In this document: positions 33,487-43,000 of the stretch, piece after piece
Numbering within the stretch: the first letter of the stretch is position 1
How the letters are laid out: each line of letters starts with the position of its first letter
Source: Microbacterium hydrocarbonoxydans
GTDB lineage: Bacteria; Actinomycetota; Actinomycetes; Actinomycetales; Microbacteriaceae
Length of the DNA: 64,000 nucleotides
Assembly (NCBI RefSeq): GCF_000956475.1
Contig: NZ_JYJB01000007.1
Location: forward strand, 352,353-416,352
Direction: 5' to 3'
Translations under genes and position numbers: made by a program
The notes under the pieces: model-generated
The model's input: only the letters and a program-made list of their open reading frames with translations
Told to the model about the DNA's origin: nothing
The model's database searches: none

Positions 33487-35444
33487 TCGCGGTCGCAGAC
33501 CCAGGGTTCCTGGCACAGGTCGGCACGCCCGACCTCGTCGCGGCGTCGGCCGTCGTCTCGGGAGTGACCGCGGTGATCGGGCTGGGCGTCTACGTCTGGT
33601 ACGCGTTCGCCCTGTCGAAGCTGTTCCCGAAGCTCGACCAGGAGAGCTGGAAGGGCTGGGTTCCGGTCGTCAACGAGGCGACGATCCTGCAGATCGGCGG
33701 ACGCCCTGCGTGGAACGTCGTGTTCTACTTCATCCCGATCGTGCAGCTGTACGGCCTGTACCTCAAGGTGCTCGCGACGCACGACATCAACAAGCGGTTC
33801 GGCCGCGGCGCAGGGTTCACGGTGCTCGCCATCCTGCTGCCTCCGGTGTGGGCCACGCTCCTCGCGTGGGGCGCTCCGCCGTACCCCGAGGGCGATCGGC
33901 TCGCGGGCCTGCACGGTCCTCGTCGGGTGGGGACGGATGCTGCGCGCGCCGCAGGCGCGCCGGGCGCGCAGGGCTACCTCGCCCCGCCGATCCCGCACGG
34001 CGGTCCCGCTCCCGCGACGGGATCGTTCGCGCCGTCCTTCGCACCAGGACAGCCATCGGCGCCCGGAGCGTTCGCGCCAGAGCAGCCCTCGGCGCCCGGA
34101 GCGTTCGCGCCGCAGGGATTCGTCCCGCAGCCGCCCCCTCCCGCCACCGATTCGCCGGCAGCGTTCGACCCGCGGTACTCCGACGCGCCGGATGTGACGA
34201 TCCCCGCGGTGAAGCGCAACGGAGCGGTCGACCCGGTGACGGGCCTACCCGCTCCGGCGTTCGGGCAGGCGGCACCCGCGCAGCCGGAGCCGTTGCCGAT
34301 CTCGCAGGGGCTGATCGACTCGGTGCCCGGTGTCGCACCCCACGAGCCGCCCCCCGCTGACCAGGCGGCGTCGGAGCCGCCCGCAGCGGCGCCGGCGCCC
34401 GAGGCGCCGCAGCCGTTCGTGCCTGCGCAGCCGGTCACGCCCGCGCAGCTCTCCGATTCGGCACCGCCCGCTCCGGTTCAGCCTGCTTTCCCGGCTCCGT
34501 CTGCTTTCCCGGCTCCTTCTGTCGCCGATCGGCTGTCGGATCCCGCACAGCCCGCCGCGCCGGCGCCGCCTGCCTGGCAGGCCGCTTCGGCCGCGCCGGC
34601 TTCCCCGGTGGAGCCTGTTGCGCCCGCGCAGCAGGAGGTGCCAGCCCGTCCGCTCGCGCCAGTCGAGCCTGCCCCGCCGCAGTCGTTCGAGCAGAGTGCG
34701 CCGCCCGCGGCCCCGCCGGCGTCCGCGCAGGTCCCCGACCCCGCGACCGGAGCCGCTCTCGCACCCGAGCCTCCCGCCGCCCTGTCGTCGTCGCCGGCGG
34801 CAGAGGCTCCCGCACCGCCGGCTGCGGAGGCCCCTGCGCCGCCGGCTGCGGTCGTCGACCAGACGGCATCCGACCCGTCCGGTGACGCGGCATCCGCTCC
34901 TGCTGCGCCCGAGACGCCGGCAGTCGAGCCCTTCGCCGAGCCGCCGCGCCTGCGCGGTGCGGGTCTCGGCACCCGCGCCGACCGCGCGGCATCGATCAGG
35001 CCCGTGCCGGTCGTTCTCCCCGTTCCCGAGCAGGCGCAGGCCCCCGCGCCGGCACCTGCTGCCGACCCCGCTGACGACGACGTCGAGGCGACGGTCGTCG
35101 TGCAGCGCAACCGCGGTCCGCGGCGTGTGCTGGTGCTCGACGACGGACGCACGTTCGCCCTCTCTGCGACGAGCATCGTGATCGGCCGCAACCCCGAGGG
35201 CGCACCTGGCGAGCAGCGTCTGTCGATCCCCGACAAGACCCGCACGCTGTCCAAGACCCATGCGCGTCTCGTCGTGCAGGGCGATGAGTGGCGTCTCACC
35301 GACCTTCACTCGACCAACGGCGTCGTCGTGGTCGCCGATGACGGCGCCGAGACCCTGCTCGACGCGGGCGAGAGCGTCACCGGAGCCGGACGTTTCGTCC
35401 TCGGCGAGGTGGGCATGCACGTCGCGCTGGAGTCCGGTTCGTGA
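33483..35444 (+). CDS. Membrane protein with long Pro/Ala linker and C-terminal FHA domain
   Basis: The 653-residue product starts at an ATG overlapping the upstream stop. Its N-terminal 140 residues have three or four membrane helices of DUF5684 type (ESWKGWVPVVNEATILQIGG between helices). A Pro/Ala/Gln-rich linker of about 380 residues follows, probably disordered. The C-terminal FHA domain (about residues 550-645) binds phosphothreonine peptides and shows GRNPEG, LSKTH and STNG in order. Just before it lies VEATVVVQRNRG with Thr537, a likely phosphorylation site resembling the N-terminal site of GarA-type FHA proteins, which fold back on themselves when phosphorylated. Kinase and phosphatase genes in the same operon support this. 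The self-binding model is inference. Confidence 0.88.
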   Translation: MIAVADPGFLAQVGTPDLVAASAVVSGVTAVIGLGVYVWYAFALSKLFPKLDQESWKGWVPVVNEATILQIGGRPAWNVVFYFIPIVQLYGLYLKVLATHDINKRFGRGAGFTVLAILLPPVWATLLAWGAPPYPEGDRLAGLHGPRRVGTDAARAAGAPGAQGYLAPPIPHGGPAPATGSFAPSFAPGQPSAPGAFAPEQPSAPGAFAPQGFVPQPPPPATDSPAAFDPRYSDAPDVTIPAVKRNGAVDPVTGLPAPAFGQAAPAQPEPLPISQGLIDSVPGVAPHEPPPADQAASEPPAAAPAPEAPQPFVPAQPVTPAQLSDSAPPAPVQPAFPAPSAFPAPSVADRLSDPAQPAAPAPPAWQAASAAPASPVEPVAPAQQEVPARPLAPVEPAPPQSFEQSAPPAAPPASAQVPDPATGAALAPEPPAALSSSPAAEAPAPPAAEAPAPPAAVVDQTASDPSGDAASAPAAPETPAVEPFAEPPRLRGAGLGTRADRAASIRPVPVVLPVPEQAQAPAPAPAADPADDDVEATVVVQRNRGPRRVLVLDDGRTFALSATSIVIGRNPEGAPGEQRLSIPDKTRTLSKTHARLVVQGDEWRLTDLHSTNGVVVVADDGAETLLDAGESVTGAGRFVLGEVGMHVALESGS

Positions 35445-36274
35445 CACTCGAGTCCGTCGTCCTCAATGTGAGCGCGCTCAGCGATCTCGGGCTTAAGCGC
35501 GCCGTCAACGAGGATTCGGTGTTCGCCGAGTCGCCGGTCTTCCTCGTCGCCGACGGCATGGGTGGGCATGAGGCGGGAGACAAGGCGAGCCAGGCCGTCG
35601 TGGCGGCGTTCGCCCCGCTCGGGGGCACGCGGGTGTCGACGGCCGAGATCGGCGCGGCGCTCGCGCGCGCGAACGAGGCGGTGTCGACGATATCGGCGCA
35701 GCACTCGCGCGGTGCCGGCAGCACCGTGGCCGCCGTGGCGCTCGTGGAGTACGAGGATGTTCCGCACTGGCTGGTCTTCAACGTCGGCGACTCGCGCGTG
35801 TACCGCCACCACGGCAACGAGCTCGAACAGCTGACGATCGATCACTCGCTCGGCCAGGAGCTCGTCGACGCGGGCGAACTGCGCGCAGAGGACCTCGCGA
35901 CCTTCCCGCAGCGCAACGTGATCACCCGGGCGATCGGCGCAGACGACAACATGGCCGACAGCTGGCTGGTTCCAGTCGTCAACGGCGAGCGGCTGCTGAT
36001 CTGCTCCGACGGGCTGAGCGGCGAGGTCAGCGACGAGAGCATCAGGGCGACCCTGACCATGTGCGGGCGGCCCGAGACCGCCGCGGCAGCCCTCGTGCGC
36101 CGGGCCAAGCAGGCCGGCGGGCGCGACAACATCTCTGTGGTCGTCGTCGACGTGGTCTCCGGGGGCATCGCCGGTGGCCTGCAGGACTCCACCGACAGCC
36201 GCCAGTCCGCGTCGGCGGTGCACACCTCGACCATGCTCGAGGGCACCACGGTCCCGGTGAGGAGGCGCGGCTGA
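35441..36274 (+). CDS. PP2C-family serine/threonine phosphatase
   Basis: The 277-residue product is a metal-dependent PP2C phosphatase that would reverse the kinase of this cluster. All motifs are present: RAVNEDSVF (Asp25), LVADGMGGHEAGD (Asp38), VGDSRVYR, LLICSDGLSGEV and GGRDNISVVVVDV, the metal-binding aspartates lying in these blocks. There is no membrane helix, so it is cytoplasmic. The GTG start overlaps the FHA stop (GTGA), and the stop overlaps the ATG of the DRTVV gene. The last 40 residues are Ser/Thr-rich and could be regulatory. Confidence 0.93.
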   Translation: MTLESVVLNVSALSDLGLKRAVNEDSVFAESPVFLVADGMGGHEAGDKASQAVVAAFAPLGGTRVSTAEIGAALARANEAVSTISAQHSRGAGSTVAAVALVEYEDVPHWLVFNVGDSRVYRHHGNELEQLTIDHSLGQELVDAGELRAEDLATFPQRNVITRAIGADDNMADSWLVPVVNGERLLICSDGLSGEVSDESIRATLTMCGRPETAAAALVRRAKQAGGRDNISVVVVDVVSGGIAGGLQDSTDSRQSASAVHTSTMLEGTTVPVRRRG

Positions 36275-37086
36275 TGGAGCCGGATGACGACATCCCCGAA
36301 GCGACGGTGCGACTGACTCGCCGGGTTCGTCGGCGCAGCGAGGCGGTCGGCACTGACCCCCAGGTCGACGCCGAGTCCGAGGGCGATGCGGAGGCGATCG
36401 AGGATCGCACGGTCGTGATGAGTCGTCGTCGGCGGGGAGCGGACGCCGCTGATGCGGAGCCGGAGGAGGCATCGCTCGAGGACCGCACGGTCGTGATGAG
36501 CCGCCGTCGGCGGGGAGCGGATGCCGTCGAGGCGGAGCCCGAGGAGGATTCGCCGCTGGTCGAGGATCGCACTGTGGTGATGAGCCGCCGGCGGTCGGAT
36601 GCGGATGCTGTCGTCACCGTGGCCGAGGCCGAGGCCGACGACGAGCTCGACGAGCACACCCATATGATCGAGGACCGCACGGTCGCCGTGAAGCGGAGCC
36701 GTCGACCGCGCGCGGACGTCCGACCGGTGCCGGAGGAGGATCCCGGCCTCGACGATCGCACGGTCGCCGTCGAGCGTCGCAGGCCCGAGGCGCCCGCCGA
36801 CAGATCGGCCGAAGACGAGGACCTGTATGAGACGGTGCGGAGAGCTCCGGCATCCGACACGGCACCGCCCCCTGCCATCTACAAGCCGCGCGCAGCTCCG
36901 CGCACTCCGCACCGCCCGCCTGCGCAGCCCGAGGCCATCGCGCCCACCCGTGTGATCGACCCGGGCATCGCCTCGGTCGCGAAGGCGAGCCGTCGCCAGA
37001 GCGCGCTCGCGGTGGCGGCCGTGGGCGGCGCGTGCGTCGTGTCGGTGGTCGGACTCGCCCTGCTGGGAGTGATGCTCTTCGCCTGA
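36274..37086 (+). CDS. Tail-anchored protein with repeated DRTVV phosphoacceptor-like motifs
   Basis: The 270-residue product belongs to no family I know. Its first 190 residues are highly charged and carry seven Thr-Val sites at residues 11, 46, 72, 100, 136, 163 and 187. Five of them sit in near-identical E/D-D-R-T-V motifs followed by basic runs (RTVVMSRRRR, RTVAVKRSRR). A Pro-rich stretch and a single C-terminal membrane helix (about residues 245-269) end it, so the motif region should be cytoplasmic. GAGGAGG at 36259-36265 precedes the ATG. The TVV site also occurs next to the FHA domain of the neighbouring gene. I infer a multi-site scaffold phosphorylated by the cluster kinase, read by FHA and reset by PP2C. 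Confidence 0.75.
   Translation: MEPDDDIPEATVRLTRRVRRRSEAVGTDPQVDAESEGDAEAIEDRTVVMSRRRRGADAADAEPEEASLEDRTVVMSRRRRGADAVEAEPEEDSPLVEDRTVVMSRRRSDADAVVTVAEAEADDELDEHTHMIEDRTVAVKRSRRPRADVRPVPEEDPGLDDRTVAVERRRPEAPADRSAEDEDLYETVRRAPASDTAPPPAIYKPRAAPRTPHRPPAQPEAIAPTRVIDPGIASVAKASRRQSALAVAAVGGACVVSVVGLALLGVMLFA
36400..36783 (+). repeat. Five coding repeats of the DRTVV motif
   Basis: Five units of 24-36 codons begin with (E/D)DRTV. At DNA level the first three share a block close to GATCGCACGGTCGTGATGAG, followed by CGTCG-rich arginine codons. The last two have diverged to DRTVAV. This looks like tandem expansion of a short functional motif. Confidence 0.8.
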
Positions 37087-37172
37087 ATCGGCCGTCGGCC
37101 GCCGCGATTCGGCCGTGCGAGGATGGATGGGGTCGAGCTCAGAGAGCCGGCCGCATCGAGGGGGAGAACAGC

Positions 37173-37925
37173 ATGACCGATGCACACGACGCCGGATATC
37201 CGCCAGCACCGCCGCGCCCGCCGCAGGATGCATGGGCCGTTCCGCACACACCGCTGGGGCAGAGCCTGCCCCTCGCGCCGCTGAGCGCGGGCGACGGCAC
37301 GGCTCTGGGCACTCCACCGCCCCCGCCGGCACCGCCCGCACCGCCCGCACCGCCCGCATACCCGGTGTACGGAGCCGCCCCGTCGGCGCCCCAGCCGCGG
37401 TCATATCAGCCGCCGTCGTATCAGCCCACCGCGTTCGGGCAGCCCGGCGCGGCGCCGACGGCGGGCTATCCGTCGGCGCCGGCCTCCGCGTATCCGGTCT
37501 CGCACGGCGGCTATCCGGTCCCCGGCCAGACTGCGTACGGGTACATGGCGCCGAGCGGACGCAAGTTCTGGGGTCTGCTGTTCCTCTTCTACATCCCGTA
37601 CCTGGGATGGCTGGTCACGATCATCGTCGGGCTGGTGCAGCGCTCGTCGGCGAAGCAGTCGCCGATGCCGATCGTGCGCGAGAACGCCCGGTGGGCGTTG
37701 AACTGGGCACTCAGCTATGTGATCTATCAGGCGGTCATCCTGGCCCTGATCGTCGCGATCGTCGCCGCATCCCCAGACGGCGAGCCGCCGGCGGTCATCG
37801 CCATTCCGGGAACGCTGTTCTTCGGAGTCGGCGTCTACTGCCTCGTCACCATGATCCGCGGCTGCGTCATCTCCGACCGCGTGGTGCACCGCCCGGCACT
37901 CGCGCTTCCGCTGTTCCGGGGGTGA
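37173..37925 (+). CDS. DUF4870-type membrane protein with Pro-rich head
   Basis: The 250-residue product has a Pro/Ala/Tyr-rich cytoplasmic head of about 125 residues (runs such as PPPPPAPPAPPAPPAYP and YQPPSYQP). A small membrane domain follows with about three helices (FWGLLFLFYIPYLGWLVTIIVGLV, then ARWALNWALSYVIYQAVILALI), matching DUF4870/TIM-barrel-free small membrane proteins of actinobacteria. GAGGGGGAGA at 37159-37168 is a strong ribosome-binding site. It lies 86 bases after the DRTVV gene on the same strand and may be the last gene of module A. Its function is unknown. Confidence 0.75.
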   Translation: MTDAHDAGYPPAPPRPPQDAWAVPHTPLGQSLPLAPLSAGDGTALGTPPPPPAPPAPPAPPAYPVYGAAPSAPQPRSYQPPSYQPTAFGQPGAAPTAGYPSAPASAYPVSHGGYPVPGQTAYGYMAPSGRKFWGLLFLFYIPYLGWLVTIIVGLVQRSSAKQSPMPIVRENARWALNWALSYVIYQAVILALIVAIVAASPDGEPPAVIAIPGTLFFGVGVYCLVTMIRGCVISDRVVHRPALALPLFRG

Positions 37926-37975
37926 CGCTGGGCGATACACCGGATCGGCGAGTGGCGAGGCTGGATGATGAGTCG

Positions 37976-37994
37976 GCGAGCGACTACAGCTCGC
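37976..37994. terminator. Possible terminator between convergent genes
   Basis: GCGAGC (37976-37981) and GCTCGC (37989-37994) form a 6-bp stem with a 7-base loop in the 154-base gap between the DUF4870 stop and the stop of the minus-strand HNH gene. A second weak repeat follows near 38049-38064. The call is tentative. Confidence 0.4.
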
Positions 37995-38079
37995 GGGTCC
38001 GACGGGGCGACCCCGGTGGCCTGGTCGTGACAGACCAGCGCCACCCGCTCGACTGGTGAGCGAGAGGGACAGGTAGCAC

Positions 38080-39501
38080 TCAGACGAACATCACGCGGCG
38101 GGGTGGGGGGTCGTCGTAGACCCGCCCGAGCGGACTGGTCCATTGGACCTCGCCACCTGGAAGCTGCCTGGCGGTCCAGCGGTGCCGCTCATCGAGATCG
38201 GGATGCTTGAGAACGTGATGACCGACGCAGAACGCGCAGAGATTGTCGATCCGCGTCCTGCCTCCGAGGGCATGGTCGTGGTTGTGGTCGATCTGGCAGC
38301 GATGCACCGGCATCCGACATCCCGGGAATCGGCAGTGCGGGTCGCGCGCCCGCAGGAATCGGCGCATCGCGGCGGTCGGGGCGTAGGCATCAGTCTCGAC
38401 GAGCATGCCGGTCGAGTCGACGAACAGTCGGGACCACAGGTCGGTATGGGCGGCGAGGTCGCGGGCGGCGTCGGGGTGCAGCGGACCGTGCCCGTCGAGT
38501 TCTGCAGGCAGATCGTCGTCGCCCGCGAGGGTCGTCGCGCGCAGGGTGACCTGCACCCGCCCGCGGATGCTCTCGGCCACGGTACCGGTGACGGTGGTGG
38601 GGTCGGCGCCCAGGAGGAGGTCGGCGGCCAGATCTGCGCGCACCTCGTCGATGCCGCGCCCATCGGCGGCGGGGTGCTCCATGTCGGGGGACGCATCGTC
38701 GATTAGCGGATCGGTGGTGAAGGTGTCGGACTCTCCGAAGATGACGCTGTCGCGCCAGCCGGGATCGGCAGGGTCGAGGTTCTTCGGCAGCACCGGGTCT
38801 TCGCCGATGTCGAGGACGTCGAGGTCGAGCACCGGGTCTGCGTCGTCGCGGGTGCTGATCACGTGCTGGGCGAACTGGGTGAGCCGGTCGAGGATCGCGA
38901 CCGCGAGATATTCGGGCAGCACCAGCTGCAGCAGCGCGAGACCGTCGCCCACGCTCCTCATAGTCACGGTCCGCTCGCTCCGCGCGAGCTGGTGCCGCTC
39001 GGTCACGCTGACCCCGGCGAGAGCGGCCGCGATCTGACGCACTTGCACCCTCGTCCGCGCCGCGGTCTGCGCTTCGGCGACCACGATGGCGGCCGCCTCA
39101 TACACCTGCTGCACTCCGGCATCCGCTCGCCCGTCATCGATCGCGTTCTGCACCGTGAACCCGGCGGAGACGATCTCGTGCACGTGCGCGGGCGTCACCT
39201 TCCCGGCGACGAACAACGACGCAAGCTCGGGATAATCACGCTCGAGGAAGAACGCGTCGACGAATCCCCGCTCGACCGTCCCCTGCGCGATCCGGCCCGC
39301 GGCGGAGTACTCAGCGATCATCGACCGGTGCACCGCATCGCGCTGAAACCCGTCGTGCCGCACCTCGGCGTCGTACACCCGCAGGCGGGCAGCGAGAAGA
39401 CCCGAGGCCCGCGCCTCCAGCGCCGCGATTTCGCGGCGCACCTCGACCCAGTCGTCGAGCAGCGCCTGTCGCTGCGCGAACTCGTCGTCAAGGGAAGCCA
39501 T
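38080..39501 (-). CDS. DUF222 / HNH endonuclease family protein (13E12 repeat type)
   Basis: The 473-residue product is of the DUF222-HNH family, which is often present in many copies in actinobacterial genomes. The N-terminal half (about 1-330) is the mostly helical DUF222 region. The C-terminus has the HNH nuclease motif CRFPGCRMPVHRCQIDHNHD followed by TRIDNLCAFCVGHHVLKH, with paired cysteines for zinc and the catalytic histidines. The exact biological role is not settled; these genes behave like selfish or defence-related elements. The ATG at 39501 is preferred because a TATACT box lies 6 bases before it, giving a leaderless transcript; an ATG 18 bases upstream is in frame. It runs against both giant-protein modules and separates them. 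Confidence 0.88.
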   Translation of the reverse strand: MASLDDEFAQRQALLDDWVEVRREIAALEARASGLLAARLRVYDAEVRHDGFQRDAVHRSMIAEYSAAGRIAQGTVERGFVDAFFLERDYPELASLFVAGKVTPAHVHEIVSAGFTVQNAIDDGRADAGVQQVYEAAAIVVAEAQTAARTRVQVRQIAAALAGVSVTERHQLARSERTVTMRSVGDGLALLQLVLPEYLAVAILDRLTQFAQHVISTRDDADPVLDLDVLDIGEDPVLPKNLDPADPGWRDSVIFGESDTFTTDPLIDDASPDMEHPAADGRGIDEVRADLAADLLLGADPTTVTGTVAESIRGRVQVTLRATTLAGDDDLPAELDGHGPLHPDAARDLAAHTDLWSRLFVDSTGMLVETDAYAPTAAMRRFLRARDPHCRFPGCRMPVHRCQIDHNHDHALGGRTRIDNLCAFCVGHHVLKHPDLDERHRWTARQLPGGEVQWTSPLGRVYDDPPPRRVMFV

Positions 39502-39507
39502 ACTCTG

Positions 39508-39513
39508 AGTATA
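39508..39513 (-). promoter_or_regulatory. -10 box of the HNH gene, leaderless
   Basis: On the minus strand TATACT lies 6 bases before the ATG, in a locally AT-rich patch. No good -35 or Shine-Dalgarno sequence is present. The layout mirrors that before tag. Confidence 0.5.
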
Positions 39514-39519
39514 GAACAT

Positions 39520-39978
39520 AACTTCGATATTAGAAAGGGGTGAATGTCCTCAGATATGGCGCTTCATCGGGGGTTCTGGCTACCGCGAGGGTCGTGGTTC
39601 ACGCCTGATCCGGGGGGGCTCGAGACGGCGCCGATGAACGCGATACCATCGCGGCCGGTTAGTTGTAGGAGGCCAGGACGTTGTTGACGCGTGCCGATGT
39701 TGCGGTTGCGGGCGGCTTTCCGTCGTGTGCGCCGTGGGGTCGAATACGTCACAGCCGACGTCTCCCGCCGCCTGATCAACGCCATGAGCTCTGCGGCCTA
39801 CGCCGAACTGCTCACCACGCCCGACATGGCAGCCATCAAGCGTCCCGTCACAGCCTGACCCGCAACCGTCCACGACGTCACGGCCGGCAACTGTTGGTTC
39901 CGGTCGCCTTCGGCGAACGACGTGTTCGCGCACTCCTGATGGGTAGTCCTCCCCGTGGAGGCCCTCCCTCGGGAAAGG
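39520..39978. other. Gap of about 460 bases between HNH gene and module B
   Basis: No complete gene is convincing here. The left end is AT-rich promoter DNA for the HNH gene. A short open stretch on the plus strand at 39697-39858 may be a gene remnant. Near the right end CCTCC/GGAGG (39948-39961) forms a dyad just before the promoter of the first giant gene of module B. Confidence 0.5.
39697..39858 (+). pseudogene. Possible gene remnant
   Basis: A 53-codon frame ending at TGA 39856-39858 has a protein-like C-terminal composition (for example LINAMSSAAYAELLTTPDM), while no ribosome-binding site or plausible start precedes it. It could be the tail of a decayed gene. I cannot name the family, and chance coding in GC-rich DNA is a real alternative. 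Confidence 0.2.
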
Positions 39979-39984
39979 TAAACT
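39979..39984 (+). promoter_or_regulatory. -10 box upstream of the first module B giant gene
   Basis: TAAACT in the context GGTAAACTCGG lies 65 bases before the ATG at 40049. It corresponds in position and context to the TAGACTCG boxes before the second and third giant genes. Confidence 0.5.
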
Positions 39985-40048
39985 CGGTGGATATACCGTC
40001 GGCGCTTCGTCGGCGGCTCGGGCCATCGGCCCTGGGGGGAACCGGGCA

Positions 40049-43000
40049 ATGAAGATCTTGACGTGGATGCGCGCGCGTCCGAAGACGCTCGCGTCGGCAG
40101 CAGCCGTGGTCGCGGGCACCGTGGCCGTCACCACCATGGCGATCACCTACCAGGGCAACCCCACCACGAAGGTCGACCTGAACGACGGCGGCGTGTGGAT
40201 CACGAAGACCTCGAGCGTTCTCGTCGGTCATTTCAACCACGAATCGACCCTGCTCGACGGGGGACTTCGGACCACGGGCGAGAACTTCGACATCCTTCAG
40301 GACAAGAGCAACATCGTCCTCGTCGACCGCGGGTCCTCCACGATCACGGCGATCGACCCCGCACGGGTCTCGCTCGGCGACAACAGCCGCATCCCGGCAT
40401 CCGCCAAGGTCGCCCTCGGCGACAAGACCGCCGCGATCCTCGACCAGAAGTCGGGCAAGCTCTGGGTCGTGCCCGTGAAGGGCATCGCCGCGTTCGAGAT
40501 CGAATCCGCGAAGCCCGCCGCCGACCTCGGCGCCGAGGCCGACGTGACCGTCGCCGACGACGGCACTGTTTTCGGCCTGTCGTCCGAGCGCGGTGAGGTC
40601 GTCACGATCCCTGTCGACCGCGAGGGCCAGCAGCTCGAGGCCACGACTGCGTCACTCGGCGACTTCGACGGCTCCGCACCGGCCAGGATCACGGCGGTCG
40701 GCCGCATCCCTGTGGTTCTCGATACCGCGTCGGGAACGGTGACCACTCCCGGAGGGTTCCGCACCACCATCACGGATGCGGCGGACGCGGTGCTGCAGCA
40801 GGCATCCGCTGCCGCGGACGCCGTCGTCATCTCGACGGCCGACGCGCTGCTGAGCGTTCCGCTCGACGGGAGCGATCCGGTCGTCACCGAGGCAGGCGGC
40901 TCCGGCACCCCCGCCGCGCCCGTCTCCCTGCGCGGCTGCACGTACGGCGCGTGGGCGGGATCCGCCCGCTTCGTGCGCGAATGCCCGGGAGCCGAGAACG
41001 ACGTGGCGGCCCGTATCAGCGGCGCTGAGGGATCGGCCTCGCTCACCTTCCGCGTCAACCGCGACGTCATCGTGCTCAACGACGCAGTGGGCGGAGAGGC
41101 GTGGCTGGCGAACGAGAGCCTGCAGCAGGTCGACAACTGGAACGACATCACGCCGCCCGAGGGCGAGACCGAGAACGAAGAGGACTCCACGCAGGAGACG
41201 GTCGAGACCACGCTGCCCGACCGGAAGACCGAGAACACGCCTCCGGAGGCCGGCGACGACTCCTTCGGCGTGCGGCCGGGAGCGACGACGCTCCTGCCGG
41301 TGCTCGACAACGACAACGACCCCGACGGAGATGTGCTCGTCGGAGAGCTGATCGAGCAGCAGCCGTCGATCGGCGTCGTGCAGTCGATCCAGAACGGCGG
41401 TGCCCTGCAGATCGCGGTCGACGAGAAGGCATCGGGCACGGCGTCGTTCACCTACGAGGTGAACGACGGACGCGGCGGCAAGGACACCGCCGTCGTCACC
41501 CTCTCCGTGCACGAGCACGACGTCAACGCCGCGCCGGTCGCCAAGCGCAAGACCAGCCTGACCGTCGAGAGCGGCGGGACGATCTCGTACAACATCCTCC
41601 CCGACTACATCGACCCCGACGGCGACGACATCTACCTGCAGAACGTCGAGCCGGCAGCGGGCGACGAGGTCGACTTCTCCACCGATGGGCAGATCACGTA
41701 CAAGGCGACCGCCAGCCTTCAGGGTCGCAAAGACGTGCAGGTCACGATCTCCGACGCAGAGGGCGAGGTCTACACCGGGTCGATCTCGCTCGATGTGCGA
41801 CCGCAGGGCTCGACCAAGCCGAAGACCAACGCCGACCATGTCGTCACGCGCGTCGGCGAGCAGGTCACGGTCGCCCCGCTGGCCAACGACACCAGCTCCG
41901 GACGCGAGCGCCTGCGTCTGGGGCGGGTCGACGAGGTGTCGGGCGCGACCGTGCTCCCCGACTTCACGAACAACACCTTCACGTTCGAGGCCGACGTCCC
42001 GAACACCTACTACGTGCAGTACCTCGCGACGGCCGGGCCCGAGAACGGAGAGGGTCTGGTGCGCGTCGATGTGCTCGACGCCGCCGAATCCGACCTGCCG
42101 CCGGTGGCGGTGCGCGACGTGGCGCTGCTGCCCACGGGCGGCGACGTGCTGGTGGGCGTGCTCGCCAACGACATCGATCCATCGGGCGGTGTGCTCGTCA
42201 TCCAGTCGGTGTCGATCGAGGACCGCACCGGCGTCTCCGTCTCGGTCCTCAATCATGAGACGCTGCGGATCACCGATCAGGGTGCGCTGAAGGACCAGGT
42301 GCGCATCAGCTACACGATCTCGAACGGCACGAAGTCCGCCGACGGCGAGGTCGTCGTGATCCCGATCCCCGCCCCCGACCGCATCCTGCAGCCGGTCGCG
42401 AACCCGGATGTCGTGTACGTGCGTGCGAACGACGTCGTCACGATCCCCGTTCTCGACAACGACACGCATCCGAGCGGCGACGCCCTGCATGTGGCCCCCG
42501 CGCTGATCGAGCCGTTCGTCGATCCGGCCGACGGAGAGGCCTTCGTCTCGCAGGACACCGTGCGCTTCAAGGCCGGGTCGGCGGCGAAGACCGTCTACCT
42601 CACCTATGAGGCGGTCGACTCGCGCCAGCAGAAGTCGGCTGGTTACGTGACGGTGCAGATCCTGCCGGTGGATGCCGAGACGAATGCGGCGCCCAGCCCG
42701 AAGGACATCACGGCCCGCGCCCTGAGCGGCACCGAGATCGACATCGCGATTCCGCTCGACGGAATCGACTCCGACGGCGACTCCGTCGAGCTGCTGAACA
42801 TCTCGTCGAGCCCGCAGAAGGGGCGCATCAACGAGACCGGCGCCAACTACTTCACCTACGAGGCATTCGAGGGATCGACCGGCGTCGACACCTTCACCTA
42901 CGTCGTGCGCGACCATCTGGGCAAGGAGAGCACCGCGACGATCCGGGTCGGCATCGCTCCGCCGCAGGACATCAACCAGAAGCCGTATGCCGTGAAGGAT

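Noticed and set aside
21546..37086. Type VI secretion system, because of the kinase-FHA-PP2C set
   Set aside because: No sheath, Hcp, VgrG, TssJLM or ClpV genes are present, and the organism type is Gram-positive. Only the phosphorylation logic is similar.
39681..40052. A 123-codon plus-strand open frame before the first module B giant gene
   Set aside because: It has Arg/His/Pro-rich shadow-like composition and runs into the promoter and start of the giant gene.
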